A stretch of 64,000 nt of DNA from Yamagishiella unicocca (GCA_003116995.1 BDSL01000068.1:520849-584848), one strand, 5' to 3'; shown: positions 1 to 11,806, counted from the stretch's first letter. Numbers and translations: made by a program. Notes: generated from the letters alone by a model not told the origin.

Positions 1-185
1 GCCCGACCCAGCCCCCTCCGCCCCCCTGATCGACCCAGCTCCCTCCGCCCCCCTGACCGACCCAGCTCCCTCCGCCCCCCTGCCTGACCCAGCTCCCTCC
101 GCCCCCCTGCCCGACCCGGCGCCCTCTGCCCGACCCGGCGCCCTCTGCCCGGCCCGGCGGCCTCTGCCCGACCCGGCCCCCTCTC
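1..185. repeat. Degenerate C-rich tandem repeat at left edge
   Basis: Imperfect units of roughly 18-30 bases built from GACCCAGCTCCCTCCGCCCC. They lie just beyond the last visible exon (192-284) of the minus-strand LEA2-like gene, so they are probably intronic. Confidence 0.7.
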
Positions 186-191
186 CCCCAC

Positions 192-1006
192 CTCCGGGAA
201 CGCCCTGGCGGGTATGTCCACTGGCTGCAGCGCAGTGATCCCGGCCTGCTGGTCGTAGAACGACACCACCAGGCTGCCGCTGACCTGGACCTTGGGTTGG
301 GTTGGGTTGGTTGAGTTGGGTTGGTTGGGTTGGGTTGGGTTGGGTTGGGTTGGGTTGGGTTGGGTTGGGTTGGGTCGGGTTGGGTCGGGTTGGGTCGGGT
401 TGGGTCGGATAACGCGGGCGGCACTCACTGGCATGTAGTTCGGGTTGAAGATGGGCATGGTGGCTGTTAGGATGATCTGGTAGGTGGACTTGCTGGTGTT
501 GAACGACATGCGGCTGGACCGCACCTGCAGCGCAGCGGAGCGGAGAGAGGGCCGGTGGGTGGGTTCGAGGAAGACCCGTGGATGCAAGAAAAAACCGGTG
601 GGTGGGTGGGGTGACCGGTGGGTAGGTAGGCAGGTTGGATGGACGGCCCCACAGCCAGGCGAAGCCCACACCGGGCGCACGTCAGCGGGTCGATGGAGAG
701 TACGGTAGCGGCTGACCAGAGGGACACTCCCTGCGCAAAGATTTCCACCTCCTCGCTAGCCGGCTCGCAACGCAGTGCGGCAGACCGCCAGCAACATCGA
801 AAACGACAGCCTAGGCATCAGAGGTCAGACAGCGTCGCACCCGGTTCGCTTCCTAGTGCCCGGCCCCTTCTCCAGCAGACCACCCCGTCCCTCTCCCCCA
901 CCACCTCGCTGGCCTCCACCCCTCTGCGCACCTGGATGCTGCCCACAGTGACACCGCGGGGCACAGCCACAAACACACCAGCCGCCAGGGCGACCGCCAG
1001 CAGGAG
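192..1006 (-). CDS. LEA2-like membrane-anchored protein (5' part; 3' end outside window)
   Basis: Minus-strand exons read as a transmembrane anchor followed by a LEA-2 (LEA14/NDR1-type) beta-sandwich. Exon 1006-932 encodes a hydrophobic helix (LLLAVALAAGVFVAV) and then PRGVTVGSIQ. An exon starting near 763 reads EEVEIFAQGVSLW. Exon 524-429 contains the family hallmark IFNPNYMP. Exon 284-192 reads VSGSLVVSFYDQQAG. The boundaries at 1006, 932, 524, 429, 284 and 192 have GCAG or CCAG acceptors and GTGCGC/GTGAGT/GTGGGG donors and are in phase 0. The donor of the 763 exon is unsettled: GTGCGC at about 681 breaks phase, while GTACTC after SAAT keeps it. LEA2 proteins are linked to desiccation and membrane stress in plants; the role here is inferred from fold only. 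The gene continues off the left edge, and its start is either near 1087 or in the separate exon at 1836. Confidence 0.55.
293..409. repeat. (TTGGG)n pentanucleotide array in an intron
   Basis: About 20 units of TTGGG with some TCGGG variants. On the minus strand it reads (CCCAA)n and ends only a few bases before the acceptor of exon 284-192 of the LEA2-like gene, so it makes up the pyrimidine-rich tract of that 3' splice site. Confidence 0.9.
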
Positions 1007-1577
1007 CTGCGAGGTCGAGATGGTAGGGTGGGTCGGAATCGAGATTTGGTGCGGCAGCTCAAGTGGGGGCGTTGACTGATGGCGCACACGCGCCAGCAGC
1101 GTGGGGCGCGCGCCCCTGCCCCGTATTCTCTGGGAAGTCCGGCACTGTCAAGTCTGTTTGGTGGTCGTTGGCCGTTATCATGTGGCTATTTAGTATGAGT
1201 TCATGGGCCGAACGGTTTGTTACATATCCGTTCCTCCCAACCATCCTCAGTTCAATGGCAACGCTGCGCGGTAGCCGGCGGCTCTTGTTTCGGGTCGAAG
1301 GTAGGGTTGGGCCAAATCTTAGCCCGGACGACAATGGGGGCGACGACATAAAAATGTGGTAGCTAATGCGAAATGTTGCTCATCCTCATTTAATTATCGC
1401 TGTAATCGCAGGGGATACTCAGCAAGGGTTTTCCGCCAAGGTAGGTATGAACGCACCAGACATGAAACCAATAGGGCGGTATGCCGAGGTTTAAGCCGGT
1501 CATCTGCAAGGGCATTGGATTGTGTGAGGAGCGCGCTCAGGAGGTTAGCGGCAAGCGATTCTCGGGTCTCGCCTTAC

Positions 1578-1836
1578 CGGACAAGGGGATGAGGGTCAGG
1601 TAATTGCTCTGGACAGGTGGTTGCGACCTCTGCCCAAAATTTTTGATGCGTTCCAGCCAAGTAGCGGGAGCCTGCCGCCGATTTGCAAAGTAGTCGGCGC
1701 CCGTGTCGCTGTCGCTCTCATCTCCAAACGGAGCATTGCGATAACCCTGCCCTAGCGATTCATTGACTGGGCTACCAACATCAGATAACCTCTCGTACAC
1801 GTGTGCGGAGGGGCTGATGAGCGCGGCTTGGGACAT
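1578..1836 (-). CDS. Possible first exon of the LEA2-like gene
   Basis: An ATG at 1836 opens an 86-codon reading frame (MSQAALISPSAHVYERL) that ends NYLTLIPLSG at a strong GTAAGG donor (1577). It is hydrophilic and acidic, with an SDSDTGADYF stretch. It would fit as the cytoplasmic leader before the membrane anchor at 1006. However, the donor is phase 1 and the acceptor at 1006 is phase 0, so a direct join breaks the frame. Either a small exon lies between them, the sequence has an indel, or this is a separate small gene. Confidence 0.35.
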
Positions 1837-2089
1837 TGTTTTTTCCGAGTATGGGTCAACAATGCCAGTATGCCACATTCAATGATTAACGAAGTTTTTC
1901 CCGGCCATCACGTTATTTGATATTCGAACTAATTCCTTACCAGATGTTGTAAGGGTAGCTAGGTAACATTTCCAGAGAGTTTCGGAGCCGACGCGCCACA
2001 ATCCTATCGTTATACATTTATACACGATTTACATACAATCAGTGCTTATTTACTTTGGCGTCTTCCCGTTGTCTGACGGTGCTGGACAG

Positions 2090-5000
2090 ATGGAATCGGA
2101 GGTGTCCGAAATCCTCCCGGGTGCGACCATCACCATGCCGCCTGCAGAACCTCATCTTCTTGTTTATGCATCTCCTGTGAATTGATACGCAATAATGGGT
2201 TTGTGGATCCCAAACCGGCCGCAGGCCTGTACGTCGGCGGCCTGTCAAGCCTCAAGTACCTGGAGGCGCTGAGCATTACACATGTGCTGGTGAGGTTTAC
2301 TGCGTCCTGGAGCGGCCCATGGCACCGGTCGGTACCGGTCGGTGCTGTCAGACCTCTCACTGCCACTGGCGGGATGGCCGGGGTCCCACCAGCAGCAGCA
2401 TCAAAGCAGTGTATCAGGGAAAGCCACTCGCTGTCCATCCCACACCCCATGGGCTACCGATTGTGCGTTGGTTATCCTTAATGCTACCTGCTGCCCAGTT
2501 GGACTCCAAATCGAGCCCCAAACCCAACTCCAATATGTTCCCCGTCTCCGCGCCTTCCTGCCCACCACCTCCCCCGCCTCCAGTCGGTGCTCAACTTCCC
2601 CCTGCAAAAGGACCTCAGCTCGTATGCAACGCTGCAGCTGCCACTCCAGGTAACCCTCGGGCTCCGAAACCCATCCGCGCAACCCGCAACCCTGATTCGG
2701 TCCCCCTGTACGGCACGGCACCCCATCGCACACGGCCTAACCACACCAGTCCACGTCAGCCGTGCCGAGCTGCCGGTAGTATGGATCATAAAACCACGCC
2801 CTCCGCGTCCTCCACGCCCTCCACGCCCTCCGCGCCCTCAACGCCCTCCACGCGCCCCGCGGCGCCTCATCAGGACTCCGCGGGCGCCAACATGCTCCAG
2901 TACCTGCCAGCTGCCATCAAGTTCCTAGATGGGGCGCTGGGGGCTCCAGCCGCGCATGCTGATGCCGCAGTGGCAGCAACAGCAGTAGCAGCAACAGCAG
3001 CAGCAACAACAGCAGTAGCAGCGGACTCCGAGGGCTGTGCGGGAGCTGGCGGCGATGCTGGAGTGGCCGTCGCCGGGGCCGGGGCCGGGGTAAAGAGCGG
3101 CGGCGCTCGAGTGTTGGTGCACTGCCAGGCGGGGGTGTCTCGGAGTCCGTCCATCGTGGTTGGCTGGCTCATGCGCAGGTGCGTCAGTGGGTCGGTGGGT
3201 CGGTGGGTCGGTAAGTTGGACGTGAGGGTTTGGACCAGTAGGCCCGGGGTCGCCCGGCGCACACCCCCACCGCCGACCCGCGCTCCTCCTCCCCTGGGCG
3301 CCCCAACACACCGCCCTGCAGCCGGGGCCTGTCCGCCGAGGATGCGCTGGCCCTCGTCCTCAGCCGCCGCCCCTTCGTCGACCCCAATGAGGGCTTCCGG
3401 GCGCAGTTGGCGCTCTTCGGCGACATGCGATGCAGCCTGGACCCCACGCACCCCGTGTATCGGCTGTGGTGCCTGGAGGAGGTGCGGGACTCCAACCGGG
3501 GAGCGACAGGAGCAGCAGCAGCAGCAAGCGGTCCAAACCGAGTTTTTAACTTTTTATGTGCCTAGCTGGTGAAATGGAACGCTGTCGCTGTTTGCACTGC
3601 ATGGCGTGGCGGCTGCTTGCTCCGTGGCATCCATGGCCGCATCCCCCTCCTCCACACGCACCTTTAACCCCCGCTTACATTGCCTCAACAGCTGGCCACT
3701 CGGTGGGAGGAGCAGGGCTACGTGGACCCGGTCGCTTTCGCGCAGCTGCCGGACGGACCCGCGGGTCTGTCGGCAGCGCTGGCGGCACAACAGACGCTCT
3801 ACCGCTGCCGCAAGTGCCGCCAGCTGCTAGCCACGTCGGCGCATGTCGTACCCGTTGAGGCGGCGGCTGGTGGGTGGGCGGGATAGGGCCGGCGGGGGCG
3901 AGGAATGCGTGGAGGGGGGGCTCCCAAGCTGGTGCCGGTGGGAGCGTGGTGGTGGTGGTGGTAGGTAGGCGGGCTCGCAGGAAACTCGTGCGCCGACACA
4001 CAAGAGGGAGAAAATGCCTAGGTGGGCAGGGTCTGGTGGGCAGGGTCTGGTGGGAAGGTCTGGTGGGCAGGGTCTGGTGGGGAGGTCTGGTGGGGAGGTC
4101 TGGTGGGGAGTGACACGAACGAAGCCGGACTTCTTGGCAGGATGCGTCGCGACCTCGGTGAACATGAGTCAGCCCTCCCACCCGCAAATGGAACACCTTA
4201 CCTTCCCACCTCACCTCACCAACTGTCCACACCACACACAGCCATCCCGCAACCCAACTCCATGTTGCCCCAACAGGCCACCGCATCTTCCGCGACCGCT
4301 ACCGCTACCGCCATGTGCCTAATCCGGTCGACGCCGCCGGGGCGGACGCCGCCACCGAGTCCTGTCTCTTCGTGGAGCCGATCCAGTGGATGTCGGGGGG
4401 CATCACGGGGGTGGTGGCGGGCAAGCTGCACTGCCCGAAATGCTCGGCGCGGCTGGGCTCGTTCAACTGGTCGGGTGAGGCGCCGGTGCGATTGGGTGCT
4501 GATACCGGGAATGGGGACGTTGTGACAACCGAAACGCTTGTGCCCGGCAGCTGGATGCGGTCACGTGACAGGCCGGGGGCTAATAGTTTGGTGGGGTCAT
4601 GCGATAAGCTAGGCGGGCTAGTGATCCGGTGGTTGGGTGATGCTCTTTGCCTGGGGATCTAGGTAAAGGGAAGGGCCAACATTAGCGAACCCCACACGCC
4701 TGGCTGCGCTGCAGGCATTTCCAACCCAGCCGGCGCCTGGGTGACTCCCGCCTTCCAGCTGCACCACTCGAAGGTAGTTGGGGTCCAGGGAGGGGGATGT
4801 ATAAAAACCGTTTTACGCAACGGGACAGAGACAGGGAGGGGGAGAGAGACAGAGAGCAAAACCGACGGCGCTGCTGCCAAAGCAGTCGGCTGTTGCCGTG
4901 CCGGTCCACGTGTCCCTGTGTCGACCTGGCGCTATCCTTATAACGGTCGTCAACGGGCTCGGGTGGGCTGATTGACAGCCAACCCGACTTTCGCATCCAC

Positions 5001-8000
5001 ACCGGCGCCTTGCAGCCCTGACGCCACCTTCCCCACCGCGTTGCCACCACACGTACGGCCACTGGTGCCACACCGCCCCGCGACAGATCGACACCGTGGT
5101 TCCGGAGCCACTGGAGGCCCTGGTCAATGTACGGCGACCCCTCGTCGGACCCGGGCTCAGAGGGGGCCCAGCGGCTGCGGCCGGCAGCGGCGGCGCTGCG
5201 GCGGGTGCTGCGGCGTCGACAGCGCAGGTCCCGGGCGCGGCTGCGGCTGTTGCCAGTGTGGCGGCGCCGTCGTTGCCGGCGGCGCTGCCGGCGGCGGTGC
5301 GGCGTATGGGACTAGGCCGGTCTGGCGCTGGCGGCGAGGAGGAAGATGAGGAGCAGCTGCCGGAGCCGCAGCTGCAGCTAGGCCCCGAGGAGGTGGCGGC
5401 GGAGGCGGCAGCGGCAGCAGCGCCAGAGGCGGCAGTGCGAGAGGTAGCGTTGGAGGCAGAAGAGGAGGTGGCGGCGGCGGCGGCGGGGGCGACTTCCTCG
5501 GGTCCCGAGTCGGGGCAAGGCGGCGGCGGGGGCGCCGCGGCTGGCTGTACGGCAGCCTGGTTCACGCACCTCATCCTGGACTGTGACGGGGTGATGGTGG
5601 ACAGCGAGGCAGCCAGCTGCGAGGCCCTGCGGAGGGCGATACTGGAGGTGTGTGGCAGGTGTTCGGGGACAGCGGGGTCCCCGCTTTTGATTTTTGGGTT
5701 GTCCGGGGACAGCGGCTCGCTGCGACCGGCGGTCGAGGATCCGGGGGGGTCGATGGGCCCAGGGGCGGCATCACAGTGCCGCAGCAGGCGCACGTTTCTT
5801 GCGTCCCCGTGCAGCCCGCACCGATCCCGCACCGATCTCGCACCGATCCCATCTGCTCCAACCCACCAGCCCCCTCCCCACTTAACTTACCGGTAAACTT
5901 ACGCACACGCTGTGGCCCCACAGGTTACGGGGTTTGACATCCCCCACACCTTCCCCCGGGATTATGTCGAGGTGAGCCCACATGCCCTAAGCCCGCCGCA
6001 GTGCACGGTCTGACCAGCTGCCCAGCCCTGGGTTGCAGCTGGGACTGCTCGTCCGGAACCGCTCCGGAACCTCGCCGAGCCCTCCTCCCTTTCCTTGCCG
6101 CGCCGCAGGTGTTTGGCATGGACGTGAGGTCGTGTGTGGCGCACTATCGCGAGCAGTTCTCGAGGTGAGGCTGTCATCAGCGCGCCCAGAAGAGCAGGCG
6201 AAACGCCCGAGGCCGAACGAAGACGGACCGGGAGGGCTGGGGTTGTGCGACCACATACTGCTGCCGCAATCAGGGGACGCGCTAGTGATACTCTGATGCG
6301 TTGTTGCGATAAGTTCGCTAGTGATACTCTGATGCGGTTGTTGCGATAAGTTGGGCCGCGGCCACCCGCCAGGCTGTCAGGTGGTACCTACGGCTGTGCT
6401 TTGCAGGGCCTGATACTCTGATGCGGTTGTTGCGATAAGTTGGGCCGCGGCCACCGGTATCTGCGGCTGTGCTTTGCCGGGCTCGGAGTGTTTCCTTGCT
6501 GGTGAGGTTGATGCGGATACCGCTATGCAGTGAGCGGCGCGGGACTGTGGTTCCCACCTGGGAACCCTCTTCCCGCATAGCGAAGCCGGGCGGTGGAAGC
6601 TCAGCGACCCCTCCTGGCCCCCTGTCCCAGGACGGAATGGGAGGCACCGGAGGTCCTGGCCCCCCGGGTGCAGGCCGCCAAGGAGGGCCACTACAAGCAG
6701 CTCACAGAGGGTGCGAGGGGGTTTGGGGAAGTGCGCTGTTTCGGATTGAAGCCGGGAAGGAGGGTACGCGTGTGGAGTTGGGTCGGGCTGCAGCGCCGGT
6801 TGTGTCACTTGGCGCTATGTCCTACTGCCGCTTTCCGCACCGCCCTGCACCCCGCAACCCGCAACCCGCGCCTGCTAGCGTTCCGGTCTCTCCTCTGGCG
6901 TCTCTACGCTGCCTCATCCCGCCCTGTGCTGCCCCGTGCTGCCCCGTGCCGCACTTGATCATTCTCTGCTGGCAGGTGGCATCTCCGCGTTCGATGGTGC
7001 AGAGCGGCTGATTCGGCGGGCGCTTGCAGCGGGCATGCAGGTACGGCACCCGCGCCAACAGGAGGCGTGTCGCCTTGCCACTCCATGTTGGGAAAAGAAC
7101 GTCACTTACATCTACCGGTAATTCCAGCGGCCCTTGCCCCATCATGAGCGACCCGCTTTTCCATCCACATCCATTCGCCCCACCCTCTCTGCACCGCTTC
7201 TCCTCCCCCTCCGGTTACCATACAGTGCATCCGTGCCCAGCAGCCTCAAGCCGACCCCTCACCCTAACTACCGGTATTTCCCCGCAAAAACGACTTGAAC
7301 ACCAACGGAAATTGTCGCCACAACGCAGGTCGGCGTTGCCTCTTCAGGCGCCCCGGACAAGATAGCCCGCAACCTAATCAGTAGCGGCCTAGCGCCTCTA
7401 GTGCCTAATCACGCCATCGTGTCCGCGTCGCATGTGGCGGCGGGCAAACCCGCCCCCGACGTCTACCTGGCAGCCATGGAGGCCACGGGTGAGGCTGGCT
7501 GGCGGCGGGGAGAAGGTTTTCCAAGTCGCGAGCATTCGAGGGTTGGGCCAGGCTTGCCGCAACGCGGCCCGACGTTTGCCCAGGAACTGGGTCAGCCCCT
7601 GCTTCACTGTTGGGTGCTGGGGCAGGGGCATAGGGTGGGTCTCCGCCAGGCAACCCTTCCTACTCCCCTCTGTCCCTCACTCCCTGGGCACATCGCAGGG
7701 TGTCAGGACCCTCGGAGGGCGCTGGTGGTAGAGGACGCAGTCAACGGGCTGAAGGTGAGAACGACCGCACTGCACGTGGATCGCGGTGTGCTCCACACCG
7801 CCGCTGTCCAACCGCCCCTTCCTAAACTACGCAATGTCGATTTCTCTGTATTCCGTCACGTGTCAAATGACGCAATCGCCGCCCAAGTGCTTTCCATCCC
7901 CCTCAGTCAGTGCTTCCCTCCCATCATCGCATCCCTGATACACCCCATGACGGACTGACGAGTTTTGGCCACACACCCATGGCGATGGTGGCCCCTTGGA

Positions 8001-8221
8001 CCACAACGCAGGCCGCCCGCGCCGCCGGTATGTTCACTGTTGGCATCACCAACCAGCTGCCCGAGCCCATTTTGGCGCCCTGGGCTGACATGGTGGTGGT
8101 GCACTTGGACGAGGTGGACCCGGCAAGCCTGGTGCCACCGGACGGAGCACGAACAGCGGATGCGAACGGCGGAAACGGCGTGAAGGGTGGCGGCTTTGGA
8201 ACGTACCGGGGGGCCTGCTAA
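2090..8221 (+). CDS. YVH1: YVH1/DUSP12-like phosphatase fused to a HAD hydrolase
   Basis: Sixteen exons give 765 residues with every phase consistent: 2090-2120, 2225-2289, 2584-2649, 2874-3178, 3322-3481, 3692-3869, 4277-4474, 4715-4773, 5087-5647, 5924-5971, 6109-6164, 6631-6710, 6976-7040, 7329-7488, 7699-7754, 8012-8221. The start is MESEVSEILPGLYVGG. The phosphatase domain has the general-acid Asp in LPLQD and the P-loop HCQAGVSRS. The YVH1 zinc region follows (YRCRKCRQLL, FVEPIQWM, CPKCSARLGSFNW, WVTPAFQLH). YVH1 proteins act in 60S ribosome maturation and signalling. Exon 5087-5647 then runs through an Ala/Glu-rich linker into LILDCDGVMVDSE, HAD motif I. Motif II (VASSGAP), motif III (GKPAPDVYL) and motif IV (VVEDAVNGL) follow, typical of the beta-phosphoglucomutase/CbbY-like group. 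Two adjacent genes sharing a mispredicted exon remain possible. Domain calls are firm. Confidence 0.88.
4022..4113. repeat. GGTCTGGTGGGNAG tandem repeat in YVH1-HAD intron 6
   Basis: Seven or so short units (GGGCAGGGTCTGGTG and shorter versions) lie between exons 6 and 7. They are noncoding. Confidence 0.75.
6283..6480. repeat. Nested direct repeat in YVH1-HAD intron 11
   Basis: TGATACTCTGATGCG followed by TTGTTGCGATAAGT occurs three times. The last two copies also share the following GGGCCGCGGCCACC and CTGCGGCTGTGCTTTGC segments. This is intronic and noncoding. Confidence 0.75.
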
Positions 8222-9961
8222 TGAGTGGGGATTCGTTGCAAAGACAGAGAGAGCATAGGGGCCGCGCGCACACGGGTCTGGTTCGGGTGGGTATGGTGTT
8301 GTCACGGCGATGAAGGGAATTCTCACATGCAATGTGAAAGGATTACCCCGTGTATGTTGGGAGCTGTTGATGGGCCATTGGCAGCTACCGCCAAGGGAAA
8401 ACCGTTAAGGCTGCTGGTCGAGGTTGGTTCCGTGATTACTGCATGATACTGCAGCGTGCTTCATGCCAGGGCTGTAATGCAGTCTATTGCATAGCTGCAC
8501 GTTGTGGGAGGTCCCGAGATGAACGGACTGACATGACAACGGGTATTTTACGGTTTAAAGATGGAAGTCCTGTCGCAGAAGCCACGTAAAGACATGTTTC
8601 CCATGTAGAAGTAACTGTTACAGTGGGTTCCAGACCAAAAGGCAGAACCATTGGACACATCACTGGACACTGAAGGAGACGAAAGAAAACACAAGCTCTG
8701 TCCTCATGTATGGTTTGCCATGCACCAATACTCGACAATTTTCGAACTAAAGGTGGCAGACGAGTGAAGGACGGTTGCTACTACTCTCCGGCTTGGACAT
8801 GAGCCAGCTGCAACAGCAACATGCCGCACGTCGGTTTACGACATTGCATTAGGTGTACCTGCTTTGAATACTTTGCAACTGACAACGTAACGAGTAGACG
8901 CGGAACAAGACAACTGCCAGCCAACTGGATATCGATCTGGCGTAAGACAACACGTACTACATTGCAACAGACAGCAGAGTAGGGCAATTCAGTATGACAA
9001 CGCATCGCGTCAACAGCAGCCATCGCCGCCCCCACAACACGAGCGTGAGAAGCCCACTGTAACATTTGCTACTATGATAGTGACAACGTTTGGAAGGCGA
9101 CGTCCGCCTTCTGGTGTCAGGATCAGATGCACATAGATAGGATATGGAATTGATGAACAACACATGGTTATGCTACGACTTTAGGGGCCGCTTGCGTCGG
9201 GAAAACCTGGGAAAACAAAGCGACGTTGGGCGGGCTGCCCCATGGGAGGTGCATTCCTACAGCGGCCTACACCAGCCTACATTCCTATACCAGCCTACAT
9301 CCCTAAGCCGGCCTGGTCAGCGCCACCGGGTCAGGAACAAGGAAGACGCGTTCTGTCCAAGGAAAACGCTTTCATGTCATTGCCGTTTGGCGGGAGATTT
9401 TTTGTATGCCTAGGCAGCTAGTCCAAAGGAAATTTGACTCCACGCATGGCCAGGTGTGTTGCTCAATGTATAAAAGCAATTTCATGCCTACCAGCAGCAC
9501 CTGCCTACAACTCACACGGACCTGCGCGAGCAAACATTATTGGGTTCCCGCGCACGCGATACGGCACTTCAAACATTTCCTGAGATACGGCACCGATAAC
9601 ATTTCGCGAGTGCATCCAGCATCCAGGACCCGCCCCGGGGCTCAGCTGAGCCGTCCGTCCCTTTCCGACAAGCAAGTTCCGAGTAGGCCCACTCCAAAGC
9701 TGAGCATTTAGACATAGGGTTGCACCTTCCGCCCGACAATCGGCAACCCGCCGATGGCCACATCCGTATTTCGCGACATCACGCCTCACTCTGACGAAGG
9801 CACGATATAAAAGTAACTACTTTACTTGTGTCCGGGCCATAACTTGGTAAACAAACAAAGGCTTGTTCGTTGCAGGGCTGAAGTCCTGGTCTCAAAGGGC
9901 CTGCAGCGCACAGACGCCAGGAGCTGCGTCATCCGCATGCCATCTTGTCGCCCGCTTGCCA
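8222..9961. other. Intergenic region, no gene recognised
   Basis: Convergent interval between the YVH1-HAD gene and the cyclase tail. A TGTAA, the usual volvocine polyadenylation signal, occurs at 8473-8477, about 250 bases after the stop, and could serve the YVH1-HAD gene. One copy of the dispersed GTAAC-GTTAC end motif lies at 8605-8640. Short repeats of CCTACATTCCTATACCAG lie near 9265-9305. No reading frame shows family resemblance. Confidence 0.5.
8605..8640 (-). repeat. Dispersed GTAAC-GTTAC motif, copy 1
   Basis: On the minus strand it reads GGTCTGGAACCCACTGTAAC followed by AGTTACTTC. The same string recurs near 20056, 26585 and 48214, suggesting the end of a transposable element family. 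Confidence 0.6.
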
Positions 9962-11473
9962 TCACCCACGAGCCTCTTCAAATCGCACCCGGCAAGCCAC
10001 AATGTAGTCACCCTTAAAGGGGATCAACCTGACATGCGTAAAAAACAGCAGCGGCGACTGCCCTGACGCTGCCACGGCGGCGGCGCCCTCAGACTCCTGG
10101 AGTGAAGCGTGTTGGACCTCCGTCCAGATTTGGGACCCGTCGCCTCCTAGCTCCGCCCTGCTCGCATCGCCCTCCGCGGCCATGTCAACAGCCTCAACAA
10201 TCCGGGGCGACCTTTCAATGTTCTGCGGTGGTGCTCTGGGCCCCGCCCTGGTACCGGTGTTAGCTCTTGGCATTCCTCCCGTGCCGCTGGTACGCGGTAG
10301 CAGCGAAGCTTGTGGCAAGCTCGGCAAGCTAACGAAGCTCGGGCAAGGTCCACTGGCGACATCAGGAATGCCGCTGATCACCTCCCTGCCGTCCAGGGAA
10401 GGTCCGTGCCGCAGTGAGGAGAAGCCAGTGAACTCTGTCGCCGCTGTTTGGAGTGTGGCGTCTTCCACGAGGCTGCTCACCGCCAAGCCGGATGGCATGG
10501 TCGACAGAGCTGCAGCGCTCATGATCTCGAAACGATCTTCAGACTCATCGCGGATGCCATGAATGCTGCCGACACCGACGGGATTCTGTGCTTGCTGCAT
10601 CGTAGCGCGGGTCAGGCTGGAGCGGTCGCTGTCATCCTGTGCTGGCATGCTCCACAATGGGTGCCGTGGAGTGTTAGGAGCCGCACTCTCGGCAGCGCTT
10701 GACATCGCGTCGTCAGAAAGCACAGGCCTTGCCCTGGAATTAGCACTATGCTGTGGCGGCCCGCTATCCGCGTGCCCTGTACTGAGTGCGTCGTAGCCGG
10801 TGCTACTGGCCGCAGATGAAGCGCGCTCGCAAGCATCGCCGTCCAGTTGAAGGTATTGCAGCAAGGTCCTTGGCCGACATAATCCCGTCGCCGTTGAAGC
10901 CCGCAGACCGTGCTTCAGCGGATTTGGTAGCGCGTCCTGCTGCTGCAGTGCGTGCATGCCGGAATGGCTCAAAGCTGCTCTGGAGGAGGATGGCCGCGGC
11001 GCGAACAGCTGGTGCCGCGCACTTCCAGCGCGGCTTGGCGGCCTGGTGCCAGGGCGCCGGAGCTCGTGGCCGTCTATGCTGACGATACGACCCAAGTGCA
11101 ACATCGACTTGATGCGGTTGTCGGAGACGCTGTGGGTCTGTGCGGCGGCTGTGACTGCACGCAGCGTCCTAGACCCAAGGCCAGGACCTGACGTGGTCTG
11201 CGGACCTGAATTGGTGTGCGGACCTGACTTGGTCTGCGGACTGCTAACGTCAGGCCCGAGATTGACACGACTGTGTGCCCGCAAAGCTGCTCTAAGCAGT
11301 TTGTTGTTGGCAGCAGTGTCTCGATCCTGTTTAGCGTGGGGGTCGCCCTTCGATCTCAGCCTGGCGGCCGCAGCATTCAGCGCCGCCATCTGTGGGTCTC
11401 CGTCGCCCTTCGTGGGTTGCATGGGTTTCGAAGATGGCAGCGGGGCCCGAGATAGGGGTGTACGGTACATCAC
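9962..11473 (-). CDS. Ser/Pro/Ala-rich tail, probable 3' exon of the cyclase gene
   Basis: A single open stretch of about 500 codons ends at the TGA at 9962. It is rich in Ser, Ala, Pro and Arg, with no recognisable domain. A small internal repeat (SGPQT/SGPHT) is encoded around 11180-11250. Composition matches the 270-residue insertion of the neighbouring cyclase, and volvocine cyclases often end in such tails, so it is most likely the last exon of that gene. The join to exon 11938-11807 is not resolved: an in-frame TGA lies just before the first ATG (11470), and no in-phase acceptor was clear. It could be a separate small gene starting at that ATG. Confidence 0.5.
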   Translation of the reverse strand: MMYRTPLSRAPLPSSKPMQPTKGDGDPQMAALNAAAARLRSKGDPHAKQDRDTAANNKLLRAALRAHSRVNLGPDVSSPQTKSGPHTNSGPQTTSGPGLGSRTLRAVTAAAQTHSVSDNRIKSMLHLGRIVSIDGHELRRPGTRPPSRAGSARHQLFAPRPSSSRAALSHSGMHALQQQDALPNPLKHGLRASTATGLCRPRTLLQYLQLDGDACERASSAASSTGYDALSTGHADSGPPQHSANSRARPVLSDDAMSSAAESAAPNTPRHPLWSMPAQDDSDRSSLTRATMQQAQNPVGVGSIHGIRDESEDRFEIMSAAALSTMPSGLAVSSLVEDATLQTAATEFTGFSSLRHGPSLDGREVISGIPDVASGPCPSFVSLPSLPQASLLPRTSGTGGMPRANTGTRAGPRAPPQNIERSPRIVEAVDMAAEGDASRAELGGDGSQIWTEVQHASLQESEGAAAVAASGQSPLLFFTHVRLIPFKGDYIVACRVRFEEARG

Positions 11474-11806
11474 TCAGTCATCAGTCACCTTGCGTGCCGG
11501 TGCGGCATGGCAGTGAGGCGGCTCGCTGGACACATGGACAAACGTTTGGGAAAAATCGTTAAGCTGGCGCTAGATATGTTCCTCCCGCGGCAAATGAAAA
11601 GCGGGACTTGCTATGAAAATATCCAGGTGAGTACCGACAGCTTCAGCAAGAACGCCTTTCCTCACATCCAGCGCCCTTCACATGTGCGACAGCCACCGAC
11701 ATAAAAACATTGTCGCGTACCAGTTGATGCTTCAAACCGGCAAATTGGGTTGATACCACTACTGGGTTGGGACTATTCGTACTGATTCGTACAGCTTGGT
11801 CCTCAC

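Noticed and set aside
2319..3572. A 417-codon plus-strand open frame over the YVH1 region
   Set aside because: It contains the P-loop exon in frame but runs through several introns in wrong frames; the exon chain explains the conserved residues better.
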